A stretch of DNA of 64,000 nt from Limnobaculum parvum (GCF_003096015.2 NZ_CP029185.2:3072001-3136000), one strand, 5' to 3'; shown: positions 51,145-60,354, counted from the first letter of the stretch. The notes: generated by a model from the letters alone, not told the origin. Program-made: numbers and translations.

Positions 51145-53139
51145 ATGCCTTCTCATAAAGAACTCGCTAACGCTATTCGCGCCCTCAGTATGGACGCTGT
51201 ACAAAAGGCCAAATCAGGCCATCCCGGAGCCCCGATGGGCATGGCCGATATCGCGGAAGTTCTGTGGCGCGGTTTCCTCAAACACAATCCAACCAATCCT
51301 CAGTGGGCTAACCGCGACCGCTTCGTGCTGTCTAACGGTCACGGCTCCATGCTGATTTATAGCCTGTTGCACCTGAGCGGTTATGACCTGACTATCGATG
51401 ATTTAAAACAGTTCCGTCAGTTGCATTCCCGCACCCCAGGCCACCCAGAATATGGCTATGCCCCGGGTGTGGAGACCACCACCGGTCCGTTGGGTCAGGG
51501 TATCTGTAACGCCGTGGGAATGGCGATTGCCGAGCGCACGCTGTCTGCCCAATTCAACCGCCCGGGTCACGACATCGTTGACCATTATACTTACACCTTC
51601 ATGGGTGACGGCTGCATGATGGAAGGGGTTTCTCACGAAGCCTGTTCACTGGCCGGTACTCTAAAACTGGGCAAGCTGATTGCCTTCTATGATGACAACG
51701 GTATCTCCATTGACGGCCACGTTGAAGGCTGGTTCACCGATGACACCGCGATGCGTTTTGAAGCCTACGGCTGGCACGTTATTCGCGGTATCGATGGTCA
51801 TGATGCCGAAGCCATCCGCAAAGCGGTAGAGCAGGCGCAGAAAGAAACCGGTAAGCCTTCACTGCTGATGTGCAAAACCATCATTGGTTTTGGTTCCCCC
51901 AACAAAGCGGGGACTCACGACAGCCATGGTGCACCATTAGGCGATGCGGAAGTGGCAGCGACTCGTGAAGCGTTGGGCTGGAAATACGAGCCGTTTGTTA
52001 TTCCTCAGGAAATCTATAGCGCATGGGATGCCAAATCTGCCGGTCAGACGGCGGAAGCGGCGTGGGACAAACAGTTTGCGGCCTATCGTTCAGCGCATCC
52101 TGAATTGGCGGCCGAGTTTACCCGTCGCGTCAGCGGTCAGTTACCGACTCAGTGGCAGGCCGAATCTCAGAAGTTTATCGAACATTTACAGGCTAACCCA
52201 GCCAATATTGCCAGCCGTAAGGCATCACAAAATGCGTTGGAAGCCTTTGGTAAACTCCTGCCGGAGTTTCTGGGCGGCTCCGCTGACTTGGCACCCAGTA
52301 ACCTAACCATCTGGTCCGGTTCAAAGTCGATAGTGGATGACTTAGCGGGCAACTATATTCATTACGGCGTGCGCGAATTCGGGATGTCGGCGATGATGAA
52401 CGGTATCGCCCTGCACGGTGGTTTTGTGCCTTACGGCGCGACGTTCCTGATGTTTATGGAATATGCCCGTAACGCGTTACGTATGGCCGCGCTGATGAAA
52501 ATTCGCAGCGTATTCGTGTATACCCACGACTCCATCGGTCTGGGTGAAGATGGCCCAACTCACCAGCCGGTGGAGCAAATGGCCAGCCTGCGCCTGACGC
52601 CAAACATGAGCACTTGGCGTCCGTGTGACCAAGTTGAATCCGCGATTGCGTGGAAGTCAGCGATTGAGCGCTTAGATGGCCCAAGCGCGCTGATTTTCTC
52701 CCGTCAGAACCTGACTCAACAACCGCGTACCGCAGAACAACTGGCTAACGTAGCGCGTGGGGGTTATGTGCTGAAAGACTGTGCCGGAACGCCAGAGTTA
52801 ATATTGATGGCGACCGGTTCAGAAGTGAGCTTGGCGGTGGATGCGGCAGACAAACTGGCAGGCGAAGGCCGCAACGTTCGCGTGGTTTCGATACCTTGTA
52901 CCGAAGTGTTTGACCGTCAGGATGCGGTTTACCGCGAGTCGGTCCTGCCATCAGGCGTGACGGCGCGAGTGGCCGTAGAAGCGGGAATTGCGGACTTCTG
53001 GTTCAAATACACCGGCCTAAACGGTCGTATTATCGGTATGCACAGCTTCGGCGAATCCGCACCGGCAGAACAACTGTTTGTTGAGTTCGGCTTTACGGTC
53101 GATAACGTGGTGGCGAATGCCCGTGAGTTACTGAAGTAA
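51145..53139 (+). CDS. tktA: Transketolase
   Basis: Thiamine-diphosphate enzyme of the pentose phosphate pathway that transfers two-carbon ketol units; 664 aa (E. coli TktA 663). Seen: RALSMDAVQKAKSGHPGAP, the ThDP motif MGDGCMMEG…DDN, FVLSNGHGSMLIYSLLHL, THDSIGLGEDGPTHQPVEQ, and RVAVEAGIADFW near the C-terminus. The start MPSHKELANAIRALS at 51145 has GGAG upstream. The 397-bp gap before it (50736–51132) holds no gene that I can support. Assignment to TktA rather than TktB is by overall resemblance. Confidence 0.95.
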   Translation: MPSHKELANAIRALSMDAVQKAKSGHPGAPMGMADIAEVLWRGFLKHNPTNPQWANRDRFVLSNGHGSMLIYSLLHLSGYDLTIDDLKQFRQLHSRTPGHPEYGYAPGVETTTGPLGQGICNAVGMAIAERTLSAQFNRPGHDIVDHYTYTFMGDGCMMEGVSHEACSLAGTLKLGKLIAFYDDNGISIDGHVEGWFTDDTAMRFEAYGWHVIRGIDGHDAEAIRKAVEQAQKETGKPSLLMCKTIIGFGSPNKAGTHDSHGAPLGDAEVAATREALGWKYEPFVIPQEIYSAWDAKSAGQTAEAAWDKQFAAYRSAHPELAAEFTRRVSGQLPTQWQAESQKFIEHLQANPANIASRKASQNALEAFGKLLPEFLGGSADLAPSNLTIWSGSKSIVDDLAGNYIHYGVREFGMSAMMNGIALHGGFVPYGATFLMFMEYARNALRMAALMKIRSVFVYTHDSIGLGEDGPTHQPVEQMASLRLTPNMSTWRPCDQVESAIAWKSAIERLDGPSALIFSRQNLTQQPRTAEQLANVARGGYVLKDCAGTPELILMATGSEVSLAVDAADKLAGEGRNVRVVSIPCTEVFDRQDAVYRESVLPSGVTARVAVEAGIADFWFKYTGLNGRIIGMHSFGESAPAEQLFVEFGFTVDNVVANARELLK

Positions 53140-53141
53140 GA

Positions 53142-53238
53142 AACGTCCCCGACCTTCTCATCGAGCACGGGAATTCAGCCGACAACTGAGAGAGGGTCGC
53201 ACGCCAAACATGGAGGTTTGGCGTGGCGCGGAGACGTT
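53142..53238. other. Structured intergenic element (three-helix junction-like) after tktA
   Basis: Beginning 3 bp after the tktA stop, an outer pair AACGTCCCCG (53142–53151) and CGGAGACGTT (53229–53238) encloses GACCTTCTC/GAGAGAGGGTC (53151–53159, 53188–53198). It also encloses a perfect 9-bp hairpin ACGCCAAAC/GTTTGGCGT (53201–53224). TTTT follows at 53242, so it may include the tktA terminator. It is more GC-rich than neighbouring spacers. It could be a repeat family or a structured RNA. Confidence 0.45.
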
Positions 53239-53359
53239 CGCCTTTTAACGCTTCTTCCTCAGCCACTCGCACCGATATTACCCCAGACACGATACTGTTA
53301 GTGGGTGAAACCTGCGCTATATTAGCCACTATTGAAGTTAATCAGCATAATCAAGCGCG

Positions 53360-53387
53360 TTGTACCTATTCCATTTCTCGCTATACT
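53360..53387 (+). promoter_or_regulatory. Predicted promoter of the fluoride riboswitch–crcB unit
   Basis: TTGTAC (53360–53365), 16-bp spacer and TATACT (53382–53387) predict a start near 53394, exactly at the beginning of the riboswitch. Confidence 0.6.
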
Positions 53388-53393
53388 AATAAT

Positions 53394-53462
53394 CGGTGAT
53401 GGCGTTCCACCATTAATCCTTCGGTTATAAACCACTTAATACTAAAGGTTGATGATACCTGA
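53394..53462 (+). ncRNA. Fluoride (crcB-motif) riboswitch
   Basis: The aptamer hallmarks are present in order: GGTGATGGCGTTCCACC at the 5' end, a variable hairpin, ATAA-type linker, and GGTTGATGATACCT (53448–53460). This fits the GGNGAUGG…GCUGAUGRYGCCU pattern of the family. It precedes crcB by ~130 nt; the region in between is the expression platform. Confidence 0.85.
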
Positions 53463-53593
53463 CAAAGATGACTCCACGATGGCGGTCTGTGTTTCAGGTG
53501 CTTTTGTTACCCACCAGTACCCCAAGATCCATTCAAATCCAATAAATTAAACTAAACCTATGCTGCTATTGGCATGCATTCCAGGAGAAGAAA

Positions 53594-53980
53594 ATGAGCT
53601 ATGGCATAACGTTATTTATCGTTGCGTTTGGTGGGGCTATTGGGGCTATGAGTCGCTTTCAGATTACTAACTGGTTTATGCCATGGTTTGGTAATAGCTT
53701 CCCCTACGCTACCCTTGCCGTCAACGTCATCGGCTCTTTCATTATGGGGGCTCTGATGTCAGCCCTGACTCACGGCACATTGATTTCTCCTCACTGGCGT
53801 CCTCTGATTGGTGTCGGTTTTTTAGGGGCGCTAACCACCTTCTCCACCTTTTCGTTTGATACGCTGGTGTTATTCACCCAAGGAGAGTGGTTAAAAGCTG
53901 CGCTAAATATTATCGCTAATGTGTTGCTCTGCCTGTTTGCTGTCGCGATTGGTTATCAATTATTGATAAAAGCACAGTGA
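53594..53980 (+). CDS. crcB: Fluoride exporter CrcB/Fluc
   Basis: A 128-residue dual-topology fluoride channel with four membrane helices. Typical blocks: FGGAIGAMSRFQITNW, TLAVNVIGSFIMGALM (pore Asn) and GFLGALTTFSTFSFDT (conserved Phe/Thr track). A strong GGAGAAG precedes the ATG. Expression is presumably switched on by fluoride through the upstream riboswitch. Confidence 0.95.
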   Translation: MSYGITLFIVAFGGAIGAMSRFQITNWFMPWFGNSFPYATLAVNVIGSFIMGALMSALTHGTLISPHWRPLIGVGFLGALTTFSTFSFDTLVLFTQGEWLKAALNIIANVLLCLFAVAIGYQLLIKAQ

Positions 53981-54400
53981 ATTAGTCAGTTTTTGGTCTT
54001 CGTCAATAATCATACTTTCAGAGCGTGATAATCTCCGGCCTGTTTTTCTGTAAAGATGTTAAAATAATCCTTAGAAATAGCGGAAATCCTGATTTTTTGC
54101 TGTTTCGGCATAGTGAACTTTGTTAGAGTGGCAACGTTGTTTTCTCCCTGTTTATGGATGAAAGAGAAAAATCAGCGGCATCAGCAAATACACCAACACA
54201 TGTTGACTAAACTGATATCAGAAGCCCGTCTATTCCAAAGGCTTCACCAATTTAGCTGTAGATTACTTAGCGTCAAAAGAAGTCTGTCGATATTCAGGGC
54301 ACACGCCAGATACCAGCCTTACTTTAGCAACAGAGATCTCTAGCAAACCATTTAATCCCCGGGGACATATTCCGGTTACACCGATGTTTAGGAATACGAA
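53981..54400. other. 420-bp intergenic region upstream of yqjA
   Basis: No supported gene; a 76-codon frame (54113–54343) shows no family features. GTAAA at 54050 followed by GTTAAA at 54058 resembles a weak CpxR box, of interest because E. coli yqjA is Cpx-regulated, but it lies ~340 bp from the start codon. Confidence 0.3.
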
Positions 54401-55075
54401 ATGGATGTAATACACACGCTCTGGCAAGCGCTCTGGCACCACGATATAGTCATGCTAACTAATCCGTCCCTTGCTTGGACTCTATACGGCATACTTTTCA
54501 CTATTTTGTTGCTGGAAAATGGGGTTCTTCCCGCTGCATTTTTACCGGGTGATAGCCTATTGCTGCTAGTGGGTGTTTTAGTCGCTAAAGGCGCGATCAA
54601 TTATCCGCTGGCGATCGTGATTCTTACCGCGGGTGCCAGTATCGGCAGTTGGATTGGCTTCCTACAGGGGCGATGGCTCGGTAATACCGCGTTGGTACAA
54701 AACTGGCTTTCCCATATTCCCCCTCACTATCATCAACGTGCCCATAATCTGTTCCATCGCCACGGTCTAGCGGCGCTGTTTATCGGTCGTTTTCTAGCTT
54801 TTGTCCGTACTCTATTACCTACTCTGGCTGGCGTCTCTGGCCTAGACAGCAAACGCTTCCAGTTCTTCAGTTGGATGAGCGGTTTCCTGTGGGTCATTAT
54901 TTTGACCAGTCTGGGTTATGCCTTGGGCAGTACCAAAATTTTCGATCGCTATGAAAATGAATTAATGAAAGGCTTGGTGTTATTACCTATCGTACTGCTG
55001 GTTGCCGGTTTGATTGGTTCGATTATCGTTATCTGGCGTAAAAAACGCGCTCATAACGCCAATAAGAGCCTTTAA
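54401..55075 (+). CDS. yqjA: DedA-family membrane protein YqjA
   Basis: A 224-residue DedA protein (E. coli YqjA 220). E. coli YqjA supports growth at alkaline pH and membrane homeostasis, and DedA proteins are linked to lipid-carrier transport. Seen: ENGVLPAAFLPGDSLLLLVG (with conserved acidic residue), GASIGSWIGFLQGRWLG and FIGRFLAFVRTLLPTLAGVSG (with the key Arg residues). The E. coli partner gene mzrA is not present downstream here. Confidence 0.92.
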   Translation: MDVIHTLWQALWHHDIVMLTNPSLAWTLYGILFTILLLENGVLPAAFLPGDSLLLLVGVLVAKGAINYPLAIVILTAGASIGSWIGFLQGRWLGNTALVQNWLSHIPPHYHQRAHNLFHRHGLAALFIGRFLAFVRTLLPTLAGVSGLDSKRFQFFSWMSGFLWVIILTSLGYALGSTKIFDRYENELMKGLVLLPIVLLVAGLIGSIIVIWRKKRAHNANKSL

Positions 55076-55111
55076 TCATCCCCGAATCTTTTATCGAATA
55101 GCCAAATTCTC

Positions 55112-55146
55112 AGCCGAAATGCTTCACCATTTCGGCTTTTATTTTG
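55112..55146 (+). terminator. Terminator after yqjA
   Basis: AGCCGAAAT (55112–55120) pairs with ATTTCGGCT (55129–55137) and TTTATTTTG follows. Confidence 0.88.
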
Positions 55147-55292
55147 TTGATTCTCGGGTAAAACTTGACCTTTCCCCGGGACTTACGCCCTTTCATTTCC
55201 TGACAAAACAATACAATTTTCCCTTTTAATAACATTGAATAATGGTCTATGGTTAATATTACATTTCGCTCATATTTTAAGGAGTAGACCCA

Positions 55293-55604
55293 ATGGCACA
55301 GCAAAAAGAAAGTACTTCAGAACAACTTCGTGAAGAGCTCGAAACACTGGCAAATACGTTGGAAGAGATCCTACACTCCTCTGGCGATAAACCTAAAGCT
55401 GAACTGGACAAAATACGCGCCAAAGCTGAAGGCCTGCTAAAAGATACTCGTACCCGCTTAACTGAAACCCGCGGCAAAATTGTTGACCAAACCAAAGAAA
55501 TCGCTGATAAAGCCGACAGCTATGTGCATGAAAAACCATGGGCTGGCGTCGGTATCGGTGCGGCAGTTGGTGTGGTGCTTGGCGTACTGTTAACTCGTCG
55601 TTAA
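55293..55604 (+). CDS. yqjD: YqjD-like DUF883 ribosome-associated membrane protein
   Basis: A 103-residue protein (E. coli 101). The body is a charged helical/coiled-coil region (residues ~8–75, LREELETLANTLEEIL, LKDTRTRLTETRGKIVDQ). A C-terminal transmembrane tail has WAGVGIGAAVGVVLGVLLTRR. E. coli YqjD tethers ribosomes to the inner membrane in stationary phase under RpoS control. It is first gene of yqjD–yqjE–yqjK, with AAGGAG before the ATG. Confidence 0.92.
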   Translation: MAQQKESTSEQLREELETLANTLEEILHSSGDKPKAELDKIRAKAEGLLKDTRTRLTETRGKIVDQTKEIADKADSYVHEKPWAGVGIGAAVGVVLGVLLTRR

Positions 55605-55606
55605 TC

Positions 55607-56002
55607 ATGTCAAATAGCACATCTGTTCAGGGCCCCGGCAAGGGTGCCCTGGCCACTATCCAGCGAATTGCTACCTTACTGCATCGAATGGTACAAACCC
55701 GTCTGGAACTGATTGCCGTAGAGTTAGAAGAAGAAAAGGCCAATCTATTTCAATTATTAATGATGGTTGGCCTGACGCTGATCTTTACTGGTTTCTGCCT
55801 GATGGGACTGTTTATTCTAGTCTGTCTGGCCATCGATCCTGCCTACCGAGTGCTCGCGTTATCACTGATTACCGGAACGCTGTTTCTTCTAGCCGTGATC
55901 ACCGGGGTCTGGGCCATGGTCCGGGTTAAACGTTCTACCTTTCTGAAAGAAACCCGTAATCAGTTGAAGCTGGACCGTATCCTACTTGAGGATGAGAAGT
56001 GA
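55607..56002 (+). CDS. yqjE: YqjE-like phage-holin-type membrane protein
   Basis: A 131-residue protein with an amphipathic N-terminal helix (HRMVQTRLELIAVELEEEKANL) and two transmembrane helices (LLMMVGLTLIFTGFCLMGLF and ALSLITGTLFLLAVITGVWAM). ATG 55607 lies 2 bp after the yqjD stop. The role is unknown; it is probably made together with YqjD. Confidence 0.9.
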   Translation: MSNSTSVQGPGKGALATIQRIATLLHRMVQTRLELIAVELEEEKANLFQLLMMVGLTLIFTGFCLMGLFILVCLAIDPAYRVLALSLITGTLFLLAVITGVWAMVRVKRSTFLKETRNQLKLDRILLEDEK

Positions 56003-56283
56003 ATAAGCAGCAACGGGAACGCAAAAAAAACCTGCTGCTGCAAGACATTGCTCGTCAGCGATCAGATTTAGCGCAGAGTCGCCAAGCTTGGCTGGAACAA
56101 ACACAGCCTTTTGATCGGGGTTGGCTAGCGCTGACTCAATACCCTATCATTACTGCCACTAGCCTTGGTGTCGCGGTGGTGTATGGTTTACGCCATCCTC
56201 GCAAGCTAATACTTTGGGGTCGTCGTGCTCTCGGTATCTGGAGTACCGTGAATTTCGTCAAAAATAGTCTAAACTCGAAATAA
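55999..56283 (+). CDS. yqjK: YqjK-like protein
   Basis: A 94-residue basic protein starting with GTG that overlaps the yqjE stop (GTGA). It begins NKQQRERKKNLLLQDIARQR and has one hydrophobic stretch (YPIITATSLGVAVVYGL). E. coli YqjK is 99 aa in the same position. The function is unknown. Confidence 0.88.
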   Translation: MNKQQRERKKNLLLQDIARQRSDLAQSRQAWLEQTQPFDRGWLALTQYPIITATSLGVAVVYGLRHPRKLILWGRRALGIWSTVNFVKNSLNSK

Positions 56284-56583
56284 CCTTTTCTATTCGGATT
56301 TTCCCCTTCTGTTTCATACCGCGGATTAATTCAACAATATTTCTGAGCCTTTGCTTACGAAATTAACATTATCAATTTATGATGTATATAATTTCATTAT
56401 ATATCATAAGCATTATGCATAATAAGTTATTCAAATTTTTTGAAAAAATTATGCAATACTTCTCGCTAACAAGTTTTTATCCCCTGAACTAGGATAAGCA
56501 CATCGAAACAAAGCAATGTTTGTATGTAACTATTACGGGCAAACAAAGTCATTATTAAACTGTGTTCAGGAGTTAGAGTAGAA
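56284..56583. promoter_or_regulatory. AT-rich regulatory region with two palindromes upstream of yqjF
   Basis: An imperfect AT-rich palindrome lies at 56378–56408 (TATGAT…ATCATA arms) and a perfect 12-bp palindrome ATTATGCATAAT at 56412–56423. The gap holds no gene. These are candidate operators for the DoxX/yqjG genes that follow. Confidence 0.4.
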
Positions 56584-56976
56584 ATGAATAATTTAAATAA
56601 CGTTGCATTACTAATCGCCCGTATTTTAATGCCCATTCTGTTTATTGTGGCGGGTTACGGTAAGTTAGGCGCTTACGCCGGAACACAGCAATATATGCAA
56701 GCCATGGGCGTTCCTGGCTTCCTGCTACCGCTGACAATTTTACTTGAACTGGGTGGTGGCCTGGCGGTGTTGTTTGGTTTACTGACGCGTACCACCGCAA
56801 TTTTCACCGCACTGTTCACCCTGTTAACCGCCTTTATTTTTCACACCAACTTTGCTGAAGGCGTTAACCAGTTAATGTTTATGAAAAATCTGACTATTGC
56901 TGGTGGTTATATCTTACTGGCGGTAAGCGGCCCGGGTGCATTCAGCATCGATAGACTGCTAAACAAAAAATGGTAA
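56584..56976 (+). CDS. yqjF: DoxX-family membrane protein YqjF
   Basis: A 130-residue, four-helix DoxX protein (E. coli YqjF 130). It contains LIARILMPILFIVAGYGKLGAY near the N-terminus, LELGGGLAVLFGLLTR in the middle, and FMKNLTIAGGYILLAVSGPGAFSIDR at the end. The gene lies upstream of yqjG, as in E. coli, where both are linked to quinone and oxidative stress. Confidence 0.92.
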   Translation: MNNLNNVALLIARILMPILFIVAGYGKLGAYAGTQQYMQAMGVPGFLLPLTILLELGGGLAVLFGLLTRTTAIFTALFTLLTAFIFHTNFAEGVNQLMFMKNLTIAGGYILLAVSGPGAFSIDRLLNKKW

Positions 56977-57116
56977 TCCACCGATAACCGACAAGCTGCG
57001 CTCTAAAGGCGCAGCCTTTTACTTTTTATCTTTTCATACAGTTAAACATATCAAAAAACTCTTACGCTCAAGATTGAGCTACACCTGCTATAACCAACTT
57101 ATCTGCGGAGGTAAAC

Positions 57117-58106
57117 ATGGGACAGCTAGTTAATGGAATCTGGCAGGATGTTTGGTATGACACTCAATCAAGTAACGGTCATTTTAAACGAACCATTCCT
57201 CAGTTTCGCCACTGGGTCACTGCCGATGGTCAATCTGGGCCAACCGGAGAAAGTGGTTTTAAGGCCGAAGCGGGTCGTTATCATCTGTATGTTTCCCTCG
57301 CCTGCCCTTGGGCTCATCGGACGTTACTGATGCGTAAGCTAAAGGGGCTGGAGCACATGATTTCGGTTTCAGTGGTACATCCTCTGATGCTGGAACACGG
57401 TTGGACCTTTGCCACCGATTTTGAAGCAACAACCGGCGATAAGCTTTTTGGACTGGATTACCTGTATCAACTCTATCTGAAAGCCATTCCTGACTATACC
57501 GGTCGAGTAACCGTACCCGTACTGTGGGATACGCAAAATAACACCATTGTCAGCAATGAATCTTCAGAAATTATTCGTATGTTTAACAGCGCATTCGATA
57601 TTCTAGGAGCAGCGCCGGTAGATTATTACCCGGAACCACTGCGTGAAGAAATCGATCGGTTAAACGATTGGATCTATCCAAATATTAACAATGGTGTTTA
57701 CAAAGCAGGTTTTGCCACCCAACAGGATGTTTACAGTGAGGAAGTCGCTAATGTTTTCAATGCGCTGGATAAACTGGAAGAGAGGCTTAGCGCACAACGC
57801 TATCTGACAGGCAACCAGCTAACCGAAGCCGACCTACGGCTGTGGACCTCCTTAGTTCGCTTCGATCCGGTCTATGTCACCCACTTTAAGTGTGATTATC
57901 AGCGGATCAGTGATTATCCGAATTTGTATGGTTTTCTGCGGGATATCTACCAGCTTCCCGGCATTCATGAGACGGTTAACTTCCCACATATCCGCAACCA
58001 CTATTATCGTAGCCATAAAACCATTAACCCAACCGGAGTTATCTCCATCGGGCCGAGACAAGATCTCAATGCTCCACACCATCGCGATCGGCGTTTTGGT
58101 GAATAG
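57117..58106 (+). CDS. yqjG: Glutathionyl-hydroquinone reductase YqjG
   Basis: A xi-class glutathione transferase of 329 aa (E. coli 328) that reduces glutathionyl-hydroquinones. The catalytic Cys is in SLACPWAHRTLLMR (near residue 63). The C-terminal helical domain has LTEADLRLWTSLVRFDPVYVTHFKC, and the family tail NPTGVISIGP is present. GGAGGT precedes the ATG. Confidence 0.95.
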   Translation: MGQLVNGIWQDVWYDTQSSNGHFKRTIPQFRHWVTADGQSGPTGESGFKAEAGRYHLYVSLACPWAHRTLLMRKLKGLEHMISVSVVHPLMLEHGWTFATDFEATTGDKLFGLDYLYQLYLKAIPDYTGRVTVPVLWDTQNNTIVSNESSEIIRMFNSAFDILGAAPVDYYPEPLREEIDRLNDWIYPNINNGVYKAGFATQQDVYSEEVANVFNALDKLEERLSAQRYLTGNQLTEADLRLWTSLVRFDPVYVTHFKCDYQRISDYPNLYGFLRDIYQLPGIHETVNFPHIRNHYYRSHKTINPTGVISIGPRQDLNAPHHRDRRFGE

Positions 58107-58117
58107 GTAAGGATAAA

Positions 58118-58978
58118 ATGATGAGTAATCAACAATATCGAGCTATCCGCCAGGTATTTCCAGCAATGGCGACTCAGGACGGTGCAGGGGTTAGCCTCAA
58201 ACGCGCCTTAGGACAGAGTGACAGCCAGAGAATGGATCCCTATCTGATGATGGATGTGTTCTTTTCCAACGATCCGCAAGACTATATCGCCGGCTTCCCT
58301 GACCATCCACACCGCGGTTTTGAAACCATTACCTATATGCTGGAAGGCAATATGCTGCACGAAGACCATGTAGGTCATCGTGGTGAACTGAAAACCGGCG
58401 GTATCCAGTGGATGACCGCAGGCCGGGGGATCATTCACTCTGAAATGCCACAGCAGGTCGATGGCGAAATGCGGGGTTTCCAGATTTGGCTGAACCTACC
58501 GGCTACCGACAAAATGAAAGATCCCCACTATCAGAACTTCGATGCGGAACAACTGCCGAATATATCGCTGCTGGAAGAGGGGCAAATCATTCTGATTGCC
58601 GGTTCGCTGACGCTAGACGGAGATACCTACACCAGCCCGGTGCAGGCTCATGCTACCCAACCGCTAATTGCAGATATTCGTCTGGAGCCTAATGGTGAAG
58701 TGCATATTCCGGTTCCGAGTGGGCTTAACGCCCTGCTCTATCTGTTTGAAGGTAAGATTCAGGTAGGGAATGAAGCTCTAGAATTTGACCAGACGGCTAT
58801 CCTTACCGATGGTGATATGCTGCATTTAAAAGCGGGTATTCTGGGCGGACGCGCCATGCTATTGGCGGGTAAACCATTAAATGAACCCGTGGTACAGTAT
58901 GGTCCTTTTGTAATGAACACCGTCGATGAAATTAAACAGGCGATAAATGACTATAACAGCGGAAAATTTGCCACTTAG
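58118..58978 (+). CDS. Pirin-family protein
   Basis: A 286-residue bicupin. The metal site is in DHPHRGFETITYMLEG and the matching GGIQWMTAGRGIIHSEMP of the N-terminal cupin (residues ~30–130). The pirin C-terminal domain follows (LLYLFEGKIQVGN, GPFVMNTVDEIKQAINDY). Some pirins have quercetinase activity; no substrate is known for this one. It starts 11 bp after yqjG and is probably cotranscribed. It differs from E. coli YhaK, the shorter pirin near yhaJ. Confidence 0.9.
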   Translation: MMSNQQYRAIRQVFPAMATQDGAGVSLKRALGQSDSQRMDPYLMMDVFFSNDPQDYIAGFPDHPHRGFETITYMLEGNMLHEDHVGHRGELKTGGIQWMTAGRGIIHSEMPQQVDGEMRGFQIWLNLPATDKMKDPHYQNFDAEQLPNISLLEEGQIILIAGSLTLDGDTYTSPVQAHATQPLIADIRLEPNGEVHIPVPSGLNALLYLFEGKIQVGNEALEFDQTAILTDGDMLHLKAGILGGRAMLLAGKPLNEPVVQYGPFVMNTVDEIKQAINDYNSGKFAT

Positions 58979-59000
58979 TCGAATGGCATACGTATGTTTT

Positions 59001-59033
59001 GGGTGAAAGCGAACCGCAAGCTTTCACCCTTTT
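59001..59033 (+). terminator. Terminator after the pirin gene
   Basis: GGGTGAAAGC (59001–59010) pairs exactly with GCTTTCACCC (59020–59029), followed by TTTTG. Confidence 0.88.
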
Positions 59034-59135
59034 GACTTGTTAGGCTTTGTCGGAGAGGGGTAGAAAAGCTGAACTGCAGTGCACGACGCAGGTCATGATG
59101 TCACCGAGCGGGGAATAAATGAATGTTTGCTGCAA

Positions 59136-60029
59136 TCAGGCTGAAAACAGTTTAGGTATTTCACGCAGTAACCAAGCTTTTGCTTTACCTATTTGATCCC
59201 GACGCCAAGCCATGATGATCTCCACTTCACTCCCCGGATCGCTACCAATGACTTTCAGCCTGCCATTTTTCAAATCGTCCTGAATCATATTAACGGGCAT
59301 GGTAGCGATGCCCAAACCTGCCAGCAATGCTTTATGTTTATCTTCCAAGGAACTGACGGTTAAGCGGTGCTGTTTCTCCAACACTTTTACCGTCAAAATC
59401 GGGCGTTCTTTTGCGGTATCGGCAATCGCAATACCGCGATATTTCAGCCGAGTACTTTCATCTAGCGGATTCTGCTCCTGATGAATGGGATGATCTGGCG
59501 CAGCCACATACAAACTGGTGATGTTATACAGACGAACCGAGTTAATTTCAGAAGATTGTCGCAGATAGTCAGACGGCCCGATCACAATATCCGCTTTCCC
59601 CTGCTCCAACCGTTCCCAAGCACCGGCCAGTACCTCGGTAGTAATCGCGATTTGAGTATCCGACTTTTCAGCCAGTCGGTTAACCAATGGGAACAGGCTC
59701 CAAGCGGGAACCAACACTTCAGTAACAATGGTTATATTGGTTTCCCAACCGCGAGACAGGGCTTCCGCATCAGACGTCAGTTTATCTGCCGCCTCCAGCA
59801 GAATACGCCCCCGTTCCAGCAACAAACGACCGACGGGGGTAAACTTGGTGCGATGGCCAGAACGGTCGAACAGCACCACGTCCAGCTCTTCCTCTAGCTT
59901 TTGCATGGTATAGCTTAACGCTGAAGGAACCCGACCAAGCTCTTCTGCTGCCGCAGCAAAGCTACGACGCCGTTCAATCGCGTCCATGACTCTTAATGCT
60001 TCGAGTGTTAGTGCCCTGTCTTTATTCAT
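59136..60029 (-). CDS. yhaJ: LysR-family regulator YhaJ
   Basis: A 297-residue LysR-type regulator (E. coli YhaJ 298). It has an N-terminal winged helix (ALTLEALRVMDAIERRRSFAAAAEELG, VPSALSYTMQKLEEEL, LFDRSGHRTKFT) and a substrate-binding effector domain (~residues 90–295). E. coli YhaJ responds to aromatic compounds such as dinitrotoluene and activates yqjF, consistent with its place beside the yqj genes here. Confidence 0.93.
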   Translation of the reverse strand: MNKDRALTLEALRVMDAIERRRSFAAAAEELGRVPSALSYTMQKLEEELDVVLFDRSGHRTKFTPVGRLLLERGRILLEAADKLTSDAEALSRGWETNITIVTEVLVPAWSLFPLVNRLAEKSDTQIAITTEVLAGAWERLEQGKADIVIGPSDYLRQSSEINSVRLYNITSLYVAAPDHPIHQEQNPLDESTRLKYRGIAIADTAKERPILTVKVLEKQHRLTVSSLEDKHKALLAGLGIATMPVNMIQDDLKNGRLKVIGSDPGSEVEIIMAWRRDQIGKAKAWLLREIPKLFSA

Positions 60030-60354
60030 AATAATCGCTGAATGATTGGCCGGATTGTTGATAACAATATTGTGTTTCAGACTAACCCGCGAATCGAGAA
60101 TCGTCCAGTGGCAATCAATGTGACGGCCTGCTTTTTATGTCATATCTCACATCAATATAAATAGAATAAATTATCTGGCACTAACGCGTACCGATAAACA
60201 TCGCCTCGCCATATTCTTATTTCTGATAATTAAATATCAGGCGAACAAATAATGCCGACTGCGGTAGCTAATATCTCTCAATATCCTCAGCAATAAAGTT
60301 GTTATATCGGGCTATCTAACCGGACGGTTTAGCACTTTATGCTAAGGGAATATT

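Noticed and set aside
53093..53329. 78-codon minus-strand ORF after tktA
   Set aside because: It covers the palindromic element and overlaps the tktA 3' end; the frame is best explained by the GC-rich repeat.
54113..54343. 76-codon frame upstream of yqjA
   Set aside because: No family features and no convincing ribosome site; probably part of a long upstream region.
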